Positions 7,789 to 15,953 of a stretch of DNA of 64,000 bases are shown piece by piece. Position numbers and translations under genes: made by a program. The notes under the pieces were generated by a model. That model saw only the letters and a list, made by a program, of their open reading frames with translations. It ran no database searches and was not told where the DNA came from. The stretch's first letter is position 1. Every line of letters begins with the position of its first letter. Origin of the DNA: Amycolatopsis arida (GTDB taxonomy: Bacteria; Actinomycetota; Actinomycetes; Mycobacteriales; Pseudonocardiaceae); contig NZ_FOWW01000003.1 in the NCBI RefSeq assembly GCF_900115565.1, forward strand, positions 372,001 through 436,000, given 5' to 3'.

Positions 7789-8364
7789 ATGCAGGGCAGC
7801 GCGGAAAGCAGCGTGGAACGGACGCTCGGCCACCTGCGCACGTTGGACGCGCCGGCCCGACCGCCCCGTCAGGAGGCGCCGCTCACCCTCGAGGACCTCT
7901 ACCGGACGCACCGGATGCGCCTGGTCCGGCTGGCCATCCTGCTGGTCGACGAGCCGGCGACCGCGGAGGACGTGGTGCAGGAGGCGTTCACCGGGCTGCA
8001 CCGCAACTGGGGCAAGCTGCGCGACGCCGCGGCCGCCGTCGGCTACCTGCGCACGGCCGTGGTCAACGGCTCGCGCAGCGTGCTGCGGCGGCGCCGGACC
8101 GCGCGCGAGTACGTCCCGCCGCACGCGGTGAACGCGCGCTCGGCGGAGAGCCTGGCGATGCTGTCCACCGAGCACCAGTCGGTGGTGAACGCACTGGCCA
8201 AGCTGCCACCGCGGCAGCGGGAGGTGCTGGTGCTGCGGTACTACGGCGGGCTGTCCGAGGCCGAGATCTCCGAGGCGGCGGGGATCTCCAAGGGCACCGT
8301 CAAGTCCACCGCGAGCCGGGCGCTGGAGGCGCTGCAGAAGGTCATGCGGGAGAACAACCGCTAA
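7789..8364 (+). CDS. ECF-type sigma factor, SigE-family-like
   Basis: A 191-residue group 4 sigma factor. Region 2 lies around LYRTHRMRLVRLAILLVDE and EDVVQEAFTGLHRNW. Region 4 contains LPPRQREVLVLRYYGGLSE followed by the helix-turn-helix AEISEAAGISKGTVKSTASR. No region 3 is present. The ATG at 7789 follows AGGAGG at a rather long distance (about 13 bp); an in-frame GTG at 7747 is possible. There is no adjacent anti-sigma gene, so control must be elsewhere or transcriptional. Confidence 0.9.
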   Translation: MQGSAESSVERTLGHLRTLDAPARPPRQEAPLTLEDLYRTHRMRLVRLAILLVDEPATAEDVVQEAFTGLHRNWGKLRDAAAAVGYLRTAVVNGSRSVLRRRRTAREYVPPHAVNARSAESLAMLSTEHQSVVNALAKLPPRQREVLVLRYYGGLSEAEISEAAGISKGTVKSTASRALEALQKVMRENNR

Positions 8365-8413
8365 CTGGTAACCGAGTTACGAGATAACGGGTACATAGGT
8401 TGGTTGCCAACAC

Positions 8414-8429
8414 CCTGGTCTGGACCAAT
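8414..8429. promoter_or_regulatory. DasR-responsive element (dre) upstream of nagA
   Basis: CCTGGTCTGGACCAAT matches the DasR consensus ACTGGTCTAGACCAGT at 13 of 16 positions with an intact TGGTC/GACCA core. It lies 9 bp before the nagA start, where GlcN-6-P-responsive DasR repression would block transcription. Confidence 0.82.
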
Positions 8430-8437
8430 ATGATGGC

Positions 8438-9592
8438 ATGGTGAGTGCCGAGAACTTCGTGGTCACGGGCGGCCGGATCGCCGGCCCGGACGGTGTCGCC
8501 CCGGGCTGGGTCGCGGTCGCCGGCGGGAGGATCGCCGGGGTCGGTGGCGGCCCCGCGCCCGCCGGCCGGCAGGTCGACGTGGCCGGGGCGCTGGTCGTGC
8601 CCGGGTTCGTCGACACCCACTGCCATGGTGGTGGGGGCGGCTCGTTCTCCGCGGCCGACCCGGCCGAGGCGGCCACGGCGATCGCCGCGCACCGCCGGCA
8701 CGGCACCACCACGATGCTGGCGAGCCTGGTCTCCGACCCGGTGCCGGTGCTCACCGACCAGATGGCCGCGCTGCGCGAGCTGGTGGAGGACGGCGAGCTG
8801 GCCGGCATCCACCTGGAGGGGCCGTTCATCGCCCGCTCCCGCTGTGGCGCGCACGACCCGGGCGCGCTGCGCGAGCCGGACACCGACACCGTCGACGCGC
8901 TGCTGCACGCCGGCCGCGGACACGTCAGGATGATGACGCTCGCGCCGGAGCTGCCCGGCGGGATCAAGGCGGTCCGCCAGCTCAGCGAGTCCGGGGTGAT
9001 CGCCGCGGTCGGGCACACCGACGGCGTCGACGAGCAGATCCGCCCAGCCATCGAGGCCGGCGCGACGGTGGCGACCCACCTGTTCAACGGGATGCGCCCG
9101 CTGCACCACCGCGAGCCCGGCCCGATCGGCGCGCTGCTCGACGACGAGCGGGTGACCATCGAGCTGATCTGCGACCTCGTGCACGTCCACCCGACCGTGC
9201 TGCGGCTGGCCGCGCGGTGCGCCGGCGCCGGCCGCACCGTGCTGATCACCGACGCGATGTCGGCCACCGACGCCGCGGACGGCACCTACAACCTGGGCAC
9301 GCTCGAGGTCGACGTTCGGGAGGGGGTGGCGACGCTGGCCAGCAACGGCTCGCTGGCCGGGAGCACGCTCACCATGGACGTGGCCTTCCGCAACCTGGTG
9401 CGCGGCGCCGGGCTGGACATCGCCGAGGCGGTGCGGGCCACCTCGGGCCGGCCGGCGGAGCTGCTCGGCATCGCCGACCGGACCGGCGCGCTGCGCGAGG
9501 GGCTGGACGCCGACCTGGTGGTGCTCGACGACGACCTGTGCCCGCGCCGGGTGCTGCGCCGCGGCGAGTGGGTCCCCGGCGTGGGCGACTAG
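8438..9592 (+). CDS. nagA: N-acetylglucosamine-6-phosphate deacetylase
   Basis: A 384-residue amidohydrolase that removes acetate from GlcNAc-6-P, feeding NagB and cell-wall or glycolytic flux. Motifs: DTHCHGGG near residue 60 (metal histidines), HLEGPF with the metal-binding glutamate, VGHTDG, THLFNGM and the catalytic ITDAMSA. Full length. Start is ATG 8438 or the following GTG 8441; no good ribosome-binding site is visible, so a leaderless or short-leader transcript is possible. The dre site just upstream places it in the chitin/GlcNAc regulon. Its stop overlaps the convergent small ORF by 3 bases. Confidence 0.95.
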   Translation: MVSAENFVVTGGRIAGPDGVAPGWVAVAGGRIAGVGGGPAPAGRQVDVAGALVVPGFVDTHCHGGGGGSFSAADPAEAATAIAAHRRHGTTTMLASLVSDPVPVLTDQMAALRELVEDGELAGIHLEGPFIARSRCGAHDPGALREPDTDTVDALLHAGRGHVRMMTLAPELPGGIKAVRQLSESGVIAAVGHTDGVDEQIRPAIEAGATVATHLFNGMRPLHHREPGPIGALLDDERVTIELICDLVHVHPTVLRLAARCAGAGRTVLITDAMSATDAADGTYNLGTLEVDVREGVATLASNGSLAGSTLTMDVAFRNLVRGAGLDIAEAVRATSGRPAELLGIADRTGALREGLDADLVVLDDDLCPRRVLRRGEWVPGVGD

Positions 9593-9780
9593 GAACCACC
9601 CGGCGCCTTGCCCATCGTGGCCAGGAGGTTCGCGACCAGGGGGTCGTCGTCCCCGCGCCAGGCGACGGTCCTGCGCCGGTACTTCGGGGAGGTCCGACCG
9701 GCCGCCACGACGCTGGTGTGCGGACTCGCCGATCCGCGGACGAGGATCGAGATCGAGGTGTACGCCCGGCGCGGGGCCAT
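9589..9780 (-). CDS. Small basic hypothetical protein (63 aa)
   Basis: A 63-residue ORF running MAPRRAYTSISILVRG, then TSPKYRRRTVAWRGDDDPLV and ending LLATMGKAPGGS. It has no membrane segment or recognised domain. Serine and arginine content is high in the first half, then a compact acidic stretch. It is convergent with nagA (stops overlap) and divergent from the MerR gene. The composition reads like a protein and not a shadow frame, but no ribosome-binding site is clear. Confidence 0.42.
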   Translation of the reverse strand: MAPRRAYTSISILVRGSASPHTSVVAAGRTSPKYRRRTVAWRGDDDPLVANLLATMGKAPGGS

Positions 9781-9867
9781 CGGGTAGGCGATCGGATCAG
9801 CAGGTCAGAAGCAAGAACGATCATGGGCTCCCCGGGTGTCGGGGTGGGCTCCTAGACTGCACTCCTG

Positions 9868-10638
9868 ATGAACTCTGGGGCCGTGACCGAGTACCGGGTC
9901 GACGAGCTGGCGCGTGTGGCCGGCACCACGGTGGGCAACGTCCGGGTGTACCAGGACCGAGGGCTGCTGCCACCACCGCTGCGGCGCGGCCGGGTCGCGG
10001 TGTACACCGAGGCACACCTCGCCCGGCTCCGGCTGGTCCTCGGGATGCTCCGCCGCGGGTACACCTTCGCGCAGATCCGGGAGATGATCTCAGCCTGGGA
10101 GTCCGGCCGCGACCTCGCCGACGTGCTGGGGCTCGAGGAGGTGCTCACCCAGCCGTGGACCGACGAGGTGCCACAGCGGCTCGGCCGGGACGACGTGGCG
10201 CGCGAGCTCGGCGGCGCGGAGCTCGTCGAGCGGCTGTGCAAGCTGGGGGTGCTGGAGCCGGAGGACGACGACGTGCTGGTGCGCAGCCCGCGGCTGCTGC
10301 AGGCCGGGCGGGAGCTGCTGGCCGCCGGCGTGCCGATGCCGGCCGTGCTGGACATCGCCGAGCGGATGCGCCAGCACACCGACGAGCTGGCCGCGCTGTT
10401 CCTCCGGATGGTCGACGACCACGTGCTGCCCGACCGGGAGGGGTGGACGCCCACCGCGGAGGAGGTGCCCGCGTTGACCGAACACGCCAAGCGGCTGCGG
10501 CCGCTGGCGCAGTCCGCGGTGGCGGCGTCGCTGGCGCGGTCGATGAGCGAGGCGCTCGCGGCGTGGCTGGCCGACCGGTTCGGCCCGCTGCTGCGTCCAC
10601 CGGACCCCGCCGAACGGGGCGCTACGCTGCGGGAGTGA
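9868..10638 (+). CDS. MerR-family transcriptional regulator
   Basis: A 256-residue MerR-type activator/repressor. The winged helix-turn-helix lies at residues 8-75 (YRVDELARVAGTTVGNVRVYQDRGLLPPP, then RRGYTFAQIREMI). The long C-terminal helical domain has no metal-binding cysteines, so an organic or protein effector is more likely. Alternative start GTG 9883 gives YRVDEL almost at the N-terminus. The stop overlaps the next gene by GTGA, implying co-translation. Confidence 0.88.
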   Translation: MNSGAVTEYRVDELARVAGTTVGNVRVYQDRGLLPPPLRRGRVAVYTEAHLARLRLVLGMLRRGYTFAQIREMISAWESGRDLADVLGLEEVLTQPWTDEVPQRLGRDDVARELGGAELVERLCKLGVLEPEDDDVLVRSPRLLQAGRELLAAGVPMPAVLDIAERMRQHTDELAALFLRMVDDHVLPDREGWTPTAEEVPALTEHAKRLRPLAQSAVAASLARSMSEALAAWLADRFGPLLRPPDPAERGATLRE

Positions 10639-11261
10639 GTGACGACGCGGACCCGGAGCGCCTGCTGGCCGAGGCGCTGCGCGCCCAGGCCCGCTCCGCG
10701 CCTGCCGACCCGGCGAGGAGCGTGGCCCGCGACGTGCCCGGAATGACCGACGACGGCGCCGACGGTGCGGGCGGCGCCGAGGACGCGACCGCCGGGAAGG
10801 CCCCCGTCGGGAAACCCACTGTCGGGAAACTTACTGGTGGAAAGCCCACTCACGGAAAACCCCCAGCGTCGCCGGACGCGGCGGGCGGCGTCGGCGATTC
10901 CCACCGGTCGAGCCTTCCGGTGGGCGCGGCCGGGCCCGGTGGAGCGGCGGGTGCGAGTGGGCCGGAACCGGCGGCCCCGGCCGAGCCGAACGGGTCGGCC
11001 GTGGTCACCGGCGAGGGGGCCGAGGTGCCGGCCAGCTACGGCCTGCTCTCCGGTGCCGAGCCCGGCTCGCTGGAACGCGAGCGCGCCGCGCTCGAGGCGA
11101 CCACCCCTCCGGCCATGGCCGAGCCACCACCGGAGGCGGCGACCGTCGAGCAGCCGGCGCGGCCGGCCGGCGGACCCCTGCCGGTGGGGTGGATCCTGCT
11201 GCTGGCCGTGCTGCTCGGCCTCGCCGCCGGCTCGGTGGTCGGCCTGCTCAGCCTCCACTGA
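10635..11261 (+). CDS. Tail-anchored low-complexity membrane protein
   Basis: A 208-residue protein starting at GTG 10635, overlapping the MerR stop by four bases. Residues 1-175 are Ala/Pro/Glu-rich and disordered, including a repeated GK-P motif (GKAPVGKPTVGKLTGGKPTHGK) that also appears as DNA-level repeats. A single transmembrane helix (LPVGWILLLAVLLGLAAGSVVGLL) ends the protein, so it is probably tail-anchored with the bulk in the cytoplasm. No family is recognised. Operon context with MerR is the only functional hint. Confidence 0.7.
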   Translation: MSDDADPERLLAEALRAQARSAPADPARSVARDVPGMTDDGADGAGGAEDATAGKAPVGKPTVGKLTGGKPTHGKPPASPDAAGGVGDSHRSSLPVGAAGPGGAAGASGPEPAAPAEPNGSAVVTGEGAEVPASYGLLSGAEPGSLERERAALEATTPPAMAEPPPEAATVEQPARPAGGPLPVGWILLLAVLLGLAAGSVVGLLSLH

Positions 11262-11356
11262 CCGCCACGGCCGCCAGCCGCCAGCCGCCAGCCGCGACGA
11301 GCCGCCCCGAAAGACGAACTCGCCGCCCGAACGTCGAACTCACGATCCCCGAAGAC

Positions 11357-12754
11357 CTACATCGAGAACATCGAGCCCGGGTTGAAGATGTTGTCCGGGT
11401 CGAGCGCGGCCTTGATCTGCCGGTGCACCCGCATGCCCACCGGGCCGATCTCCCGCTCCAGCCACTCGCGCTTGATCTTGCCGACGCCGTGCTCGCCGGT
11501 CACCGTGCCGCCGAGCGCGAGCCCGACCTCCAGGATCTCGTCGAACGCGCGGCGGGCGCGGGCGAACTCGTCCTCCGAGGCGGGGTCGTAGACGATCGTC
11601 GGGTGCATGTTGCCGTCGCCGGCGTGCCCGACCACGGCGATCCGCAGGCCCACCTCGTCGCTGATCCGCCGGCAGCCGGAGATCAGGTCGGCGATCCGCG
11701 TGCGCGGCACGCACACGTCATCGGTGAGCCAGGTGCCGTACAGCTCCAGCGCGGTGAGCACCACCCGGCGGGCCTGGAGCAGCATGTTGCCCTCGGCGAG
11801 GTCGTCGGTGGCGTAGGTCATGTCCGCCCCGCAGTCCTGGCAGATCTGCTCGAGCGCGGCCAACTCCCGCCGGGCGACCTCGCCACCCGAGTCCGACTGG
11901 CACAGCAGCAGCGCCTCGCAGCCGGAGCCGGCGCCGATGTCGGTCTTCAGGTACGCCTCGGCGGCCTTGATCGACGTCGCGTCCATGATCTCCATCAGCG
12001 ACGGCACCAGGCCCTCGCGGACCACCCGCGCCACCGCGGAGCCGGCCGCGGCCGTGCTGGGGAAGCCGGCGACCAGCGTGCCGGGCGCCTGCGGCAGCGG
12101 CTTGAGCGCCAACGTGGCCTGGGTGATCACACCGAGGGTGCCCTCGCTGCCGACGAACAGCCGCGCCAGGTCGTAGCCGGCGACACCCTTCACCGTGCGC
12201 CGGCCGGTGCGCAGCAGCGATCCGTCGGCGAGCACCACCTCGAGGCCGAGCACCGAGTCGGTGGTCACGCCGTACTTCACGCAGCACAACCCGCCGGCAT
12301 TGGTGGAGAGGTTGCCGCCGATGGTGCACCAGTCGTAGCTGGACGGGTCGGGCGGATAGAACAGCCCGTGCTTCTCCACGGCGTCGCGCAGGTCGAGGTT
12401 CACCACGCCGGGCTGCACCACGGCGAGCCGGTTGCCCGGGTCGACCTCGACGATCTCGTTCAGCTTGGTGAGCACCAGCACCACGCAACCGTCGATCGCG
12501 TTCGCCGCGCCGGACAGCCCGCTGCCGGCGCCGCGCGGCACGATCGGCACCTTCGCCTCGGCGCACGCCCGCACGGTCGCCCGCACACCCGTGACGTCCT
12601 CGGGCAGCACCACCGCCAGCGGTTGGCCGGACGGCGCCAACGGCATCATGTCGCGCGCGTAGCTGCCGGTGATGTCAGGATCCGTGCGGACCGCGTCCTT
12701 GCCGAGGTCGGCGCGGAGCCGGTCCAGCAGGGCCTCAGTGCTCATGCCGCTCAT
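11357..12754 (-). CDS. FAD-binding oxidase, glycolate/D-lactate dehydrogenase (GlcD) type
   Basis: A 465-residue FAD-linked oxidase of the VAO/PCMH fold. The FAD-binding half has VPRGAGSGLSGAANA and DWCTIGGNLSTNAGGLCCVKYG. The substrate domain includes the conserved VVGHAGDGNMHP and GTVTGEHGVGKIK near the C-terminus, which carry the catalytic and metal histidines of GlcD-like enzymes. Likely oxidises a 2-hydroxyacid with electrons passed to quinone. No GlcE/GlcF partner is adjacent. Start candidates are GTG 12763, ATG 12754 and ATG 12745; none has a clear ribosome-binding site. Confidence 0.9.
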   Translation of the reverse strand: MSGMSTEALLDRLRADLGKDAVRTDPDITGSYARDMMPLAPSGQPLAVVLPEDVTGVRATVRACAEAKVPIVPRGAGSGLSGAANAIDGCVVLVLTKLNEIVEVDPGNRLAVVQPGVVNLDLRDAVEKHGLFYPPDPSSYDWCTIGGNLSTNAGGLCCVKYGVTTDSVLGLEVVLADGSLLRTGRRTVKGVAGYDLARLFVGSEGTLGVITQATLALKPLPQAPGTLVAGFPSTAAAGSAVARVVREGLVPSLMEIMDATSIKAAEAYLKTDIGAGSGCEALLLCQSDSGGEVARRELAALEQICQDCGADMTYATDDLAEGNMLLQARRVVLTALELYGTWLTDDVCVPRTRIADLISGCRRISDEVGLRIAVVGHAGDGNMHPTIVYDPASEDEFARARRAFDEILEVGLALGGTVTGEHGVGKIKREWLEREIGPVGMRVHRQIKAALDPDNIFNPGSMFSM

Positions 12755-12794
12755 GGGCACCACGGTAGTCGCGGCAGGGGCCCGTAGGGGCAGG

Positions 12795-13730
12795 TCAGCC
12801 GGACAGCGTCCCCGCGAACCGGCCGCTCTCCTCGGTCCGCCGCCGCTTGGTCCGCCGCTCCAGCAGCAGCGCGGCCACCACGACCGCGAACCCGAGCGCC
12901 ATCAGCCCGAAGATCATCGGTGCGTTGTCGCCGGGGGCGAGCAGCGTTCGCTGCTCGTCCTGCCACGGCCACAGCGCGCGCAACGACCCGAGCAGCAGCC
13001 CGGTCATCACCACCAGCGTCAGGTGGTGGTGCCGCTCCAGCAGCCACTGCAGCAGCTTCACGAAGAACGCCAGCCCGAGCAGCGCCCCGAGCGCGAAGGT
13101 GCCGAGATAGCCGAGGTCACGCGCGTTGACCGCGTCCATCGTGGCCGTGTACAGCCCGAGGGTGAGCAGGATGAACGAGCCGGACACCCCGGGCAGCACC
13201 AGCGCGCAGATCGCCACGGCCGCGGCGGCCAGCACGATCAGCGGGTTCGGGTCGACCTGGGCCGGCGGCAGCCCGGTGAGCACGAACACCACCACGGCGA
13301 CCGCCAGCGCGAGCAGATAGTGCCCTGTCCGCCACCGCTCGCCGGACCCGGAGTAGGGCACCCACAGCGACGCCAGCACCAGACCGAAGAACACCGCGTA
13401 CGACGGCTCCGGGTGCTCCTTGACCAACGGGGAGAGCAGCCTCGCCGCGGTGAGCACGGCCACCGCCATCCCGGCCAGCGCGGCCAGCACGACCGGCCAG
13501 CGCACCAGAGCGAACTCGGCCTTCGCCCGGCCGGATCCGCGGCCCCGGGGCAGGTCGGTCACCGCGGCGCGCAGCCCGCTGACCAGATGGCCGGCCGAGA
13601 TGATCAGGTCGTCGTAGATGCCGACGACCAGCGCCACCGTGCCGCCACTCACCCCGGGGACGACCTCGGCGGTGCCGATGAGCCCGCCACGGAACGCGTT
13701 GAACAGATGGGTGCCGACTGACCTGGCCAT
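12795..13730 (-). CDS. DUF368 membrane protein, probable undecaprenyl-phosphate transporter
   Basis: A 311-residue polytopic protein with about eight helices. The family-defining motifs are the two inverted PGVSGG-type re-entrant segments: EVVPGVSGGTVALVVGIYDD near residue 25 and LVLPGVSGSFILLTLGLY near 185. DUF368 proteins (PopT) have been shown to return the lipid carrier undecaprenyl-phosphate across the membrane, so a cell-wall recycling role is likely. In the Gram-positive actinobacterial context the carrier would be decaprenyl- or undecaprenyl-phosphate. A DedA protein, the other family with this activity, lies 4 kb away. Confidence 0.88.
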   Translation of the reverse strand: MARSVGTHLFNAFRGGLIGTAEVVPGVSGGTVALVVGIYDDLIISAGHLVSGLRAAVTDLPRGRGSGRAKAEFALVRWPVVLAALAGMAVAVLTAARLLSPLVKEHPEPSYAVFFGLVLASLWVPYSGSGERWRTGHYLLALAVAVVVFVLTGLPPAQVDPNPLIVLAAAAVAICALVLPGVSGSFILLTLGLYTATMDAVNARDLGYLGTFALGALLGLAFFVKLLQWLLERHHHLTLVVMTGLLLGSLRALWPWQDEQRTLLAPGDNAPMIFGLMALGFAVVVAALLLERRTKRRRTEESGRFAGTLSG

Positions 13731-13777
13731 CGCCCGCCTTCGGAGTCCTCGAGCCGCTGGGACACGGCCCACGTTAC

Positions 13778-15286
13778 TCAGGCGGGGACGCGGGCCATCC
13801 GCGCGGGTCGTAGCAACAGCGCCGCCTGCACCCCGGCATAGAGCAGGATCACGGCCCCGAACACCGCGGTGATCCGCAGGCCGTGCACGAACGCCGCGCC
13901 GGCCGGCGCGAGCAGCGCCTCGGCGAGCGGGCCGGGCAGCTCGTGGGCCGCGGCCACCGCGCCCGCCATGGTCTCCCTGGCCGCGCCGACCGCCTCGGCC
14001 GGCACCCCGCCGGGGGTGCCGAGCCCGGTCCGGTAGACCCAGGTCGCCGCGCTGCCCAGCACCGCGATGCCGAGGGCGCCGCCGAGCTCGTAGCCGGTCT
14101 CGGAGATCGCCGACGCGGCACCGGCCCGCGCGGGCGGCGCGACCGAGATGATCAGATCGTTGGTGAGCGTCTCCGCCAGCGCGATCCCGCCGCCGATCAA
14201 CACGAACGACACGGTGAGCACGGCCAGTCCGGAGTGGACGCCGAGCTGGGTCAGCGCGGCGTACCCGGCCGCCGCCAGCAGCAGCCCGATGGCGATGATC
14301 CGGGAGGACGGGAACCGCCGGGCCAGCCGGGCGGCGAGCAGCGCGCCGGCGACGCCGGCCACCGTCGCCGGGAGCATCCACAGCCCGGCCACCATGGGCC
14401 GCAGCCCGAGCACCAGCTGGAGGTACTGCGGCACCAGGAACATCACCCCGGCCAGGGCGAACACGCCGAGCACGTTGGTCACCACCGAGACGCTGAACGC
14501 CCGGTGACCGAACAGCCCGAGGTCGAGCATCGGCTCGGCGAGGGTGCGCTGCCGGTGCACGAACACCCAGCCCAGCACGAGCCCGGCGACCACGGCCACC
14601 ACCGCGGTGGCGGTGAGCCCGTCCGCGGCGACCTTCTTGAGCCCATAGACCAACGGCAGCATCGTCGCCAGTGCGAGCAGCGCGGACAGCGGGTCGAACC
14701 GGCCGGGCCGCGGATCGCGGGCCTCGGGCAACAGCGCCGGGCCGAGCACCAGCAGCAGGACCATCACCGGCACGTTGATCAGGAACACCGAGCCCCACCA
14801 GAAGTGCTCGAGCAGCCAGCCGCCGAGCACCGGGCCGAGTGCCATGCCACCAGCGAAGCCCGCGCTCCACACCGCGATCGCGACCCGGCGCTCGCGCGGG
14901 TCGAGGAAGACGCCGCGGATGAGGGCGAGCGTCGAGGGCATCAGCGTGGCACCGCCGATCCCCAGCAGGGCGCGGGCCACGATCAGCAGCTCCGCGCTCG
15001 GCGCCCAGGCGGCCAGCGCGGAGGCGGCGCCGAACGCCGCCGCGCCGGCGAGCAGCAGCCGCCGGCGGCCGATCCGGTCGCCGAGGGTGCCCATCAGCAC
15101 GAGCAGGCCGGCGAGCAGGAACGAGTAGATGTCGACGATCCACAGCTGTTGCGCGCTGGTCGGCGCCAGGTCGGCGGCGAGGTAGGGCAACGCGAAGCCG
15201 AGCACGGTCATGTCGACGCTGATCAGCAGCACCGGCAGGACCAGCACCGCGAGCGCGACCCAGCGGCGGTGAGCCGAGGCCACCAT
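13778..15286 (-). CDS. DHA2-family MFS drug exporter (14 TM)
   Basis: A 502-residue proton-coupled efflux pump of the QacA/SmvA type. It has the motif A loop GTLGDRIGRRRLLLAG, the DHA2 signature LISVDMTVLGFALPYL in helix 1, and motif C GGMALGPVLGGWLLE in helix 5. Divergent from a TetR gene. Its TTGACT-17-TACCCT promoter has the TetR palindrome in the spacer, which explains repression directly. Likely exports cationic or amphipathic drugs; substrates cannot be predicted. Confidence 0.92.
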   Translation of the reverse strand: MVASAHRRWVALAVLVLPVLLISVDMTVLGFALPYLAADLAPTSAQQLWIVDIYSFLLAGLLVLMGTLGDRIGRRRLLLAGAAAFGAASALAAWAPSAELLIVARALLGIGGATLMPSTLALIRGVFLDPRERRVAIAVWSAGFAGGMALGPVLGGWLLEHFWWGSVFLINVPVMVLLLVLGPALLPEARDPRPGRFDPLSALLALATMLPLVYGLKKVAADGLTATAVVAVVAGLVLGWVFVHRQRTLAEPMLDLGLFGHRAFSVSVVTNVLGVFALAGVMFLVPQYLQLVLGLRPMVAGLWMLPATVAGVAGALLAARLARRFPSSRIIAIGLLLAAAGYAALTQLGVHSGLAVLTVSFVLIGGGIALAETLTNDLIISVAPPARAGAASAISETGYELGGALGIAVLGSAATWVYRTGLGTPGGVPAEAVGAARETMAGAVAAAHELPGPLAEALLAPAGAAFVHGLRITAVFGAVILLYAGVQAALLLRPARMARVPA

Positions 15287-15305
15287 GGAAGCTCCCCTTG
15301 ACTAA

Positions 15306-15319
15306 ACAGTCCAGACGGT
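15306..15319. promoter_or_regulatory. TetR operator 1 (degenerate)
   Basis: ACAGTCCAGACGGT matches the perfect downstream palindrome ACCGTCCGGACGGT at 12 of 14 positions. It lies 20 bp upstream of the MFS start. Centre-to-centre spacing to the second site is 41 bp, about four helical turns. Confidence 0.65.
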
Positions 15320-15339
15320 ACAGTTTCCGCCCTCTGCCG

Positions 15340-15368
15340 AGGGTAGACCGTCCGGACGGTATAGTCAA
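15340..15368 (-). promoter_or_regulatory. Sigma-70-type promoter of the MFS exporter
   Basis: On the minus strand TTGACT (15368-15363), a 17-bp spacer, then TACCCT (15345-15340). The spacer contains the perfect operator palindrome. Confidence 0.6.
15347..15360. promoter_or_regulatory. TetR operator 2 (perfect palindrome)
   Basis: ACCGTCCGGACGGT is a perfect 14-bp palindrome, flanked by TAG and ATA. It sits between the -35 and -10 of the exporter promoter and 13 bp before the TetR ATG, so one bound dimer could repress both directions. Confidence 0.8.
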
Positions 15369-15372
15369 AGCC

Positions 15373-15900
15373 ATGCCGAAGCCGTCCGCCCGCGAGCGCA
15401 TCCTGGACGCCTACGAGGAGCTCCTCGTCGAGCACGGCCCCGCGGCCGTGACGCTGGACGCGGTCGCGGCCAGATCAGGGGTGTCCAAGGGCGGGCTGCT
15501 GTACCACTTCGGGTCGAAGGAGGCGCTGCTCCACGGCCTGCTGGACCGGCTGCGCGCGCTGAACGAGGCGGACATCGAGCGCGCCACCGCCGCGCCGGAG
15601 GGCGTGGCGCGGTACTACCTGCGCTCGTCGGTCAGCGACGTCACCGAGGATCGGCCGCTGCACCGCACCAGCCTCGCCATCATCCGGCTGATGACCGAGC
15701 CGGAGGTGCGCGCGGCGGTCGCGGCCTGCACCGGCCAGTGGCGGGAGCTGCTCGGCCGGCAGCTGACCGACCCGCTGGCCGTGGAGCTGGTCCTGGCCCT
15801 CGGCGACGGCCTGTACCTGCGCGCGGCGCTGGACGAGCCGAGCGAGTCGATCATGGACAACCTCACCGAGGTGCTCCATCGCATCGGCGCCCCCACCTGA
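15373..15900 (+). CDS. TetR-family repressor of the adjacent MFS exporter
   Basis: A 175-residue regulator. The helix-turn-helix is at about residues 22-45 (VTLDAVAARSGVSKGGLLYHF). The remainder is a short ligand-binding domain as in the TetR_C_37-like repressors of multidrug pumps. Start ATG 15373 lies right after the perfect operator. Divergence from an efflux gene, with two operators between, makes drug-inducible repression of that gene very likely. Confidence 0.92.
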   Translation: MPKPSARERILDAYEELLVEHGPAAVTLDAVAARSGVSKGGLLYHFGSKEALLHGLLDRLRALNEADIERATAAPEGVARYYLRSSVSDVTEDRPLHRTSLAIIRLMTEPEVRAAVAACTGQWRELLGRQLTDPLAVELVLALGDGLYLRAALDEPSESIMDNLTEVLHRIGAPT

Positions 15901-15912
15901 CACTTCCCACCC

Positions 15913-15945
15913 CGCGTGTTCGCCCTCTGCGTCGGTGTGTTCGCC
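15913..15945 (-). repeat. Copy b of the GCGAACAC intergenic repeat
   Basis: Read on the minus strand, two GCGAACAC units start 21 bp apart, separated by ACCGACGCAGAGG. It lies between the convergent TetR and PPOX genes. Confidence 0.6.
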
Positions 15946-15953
15946 GGTGGGCG

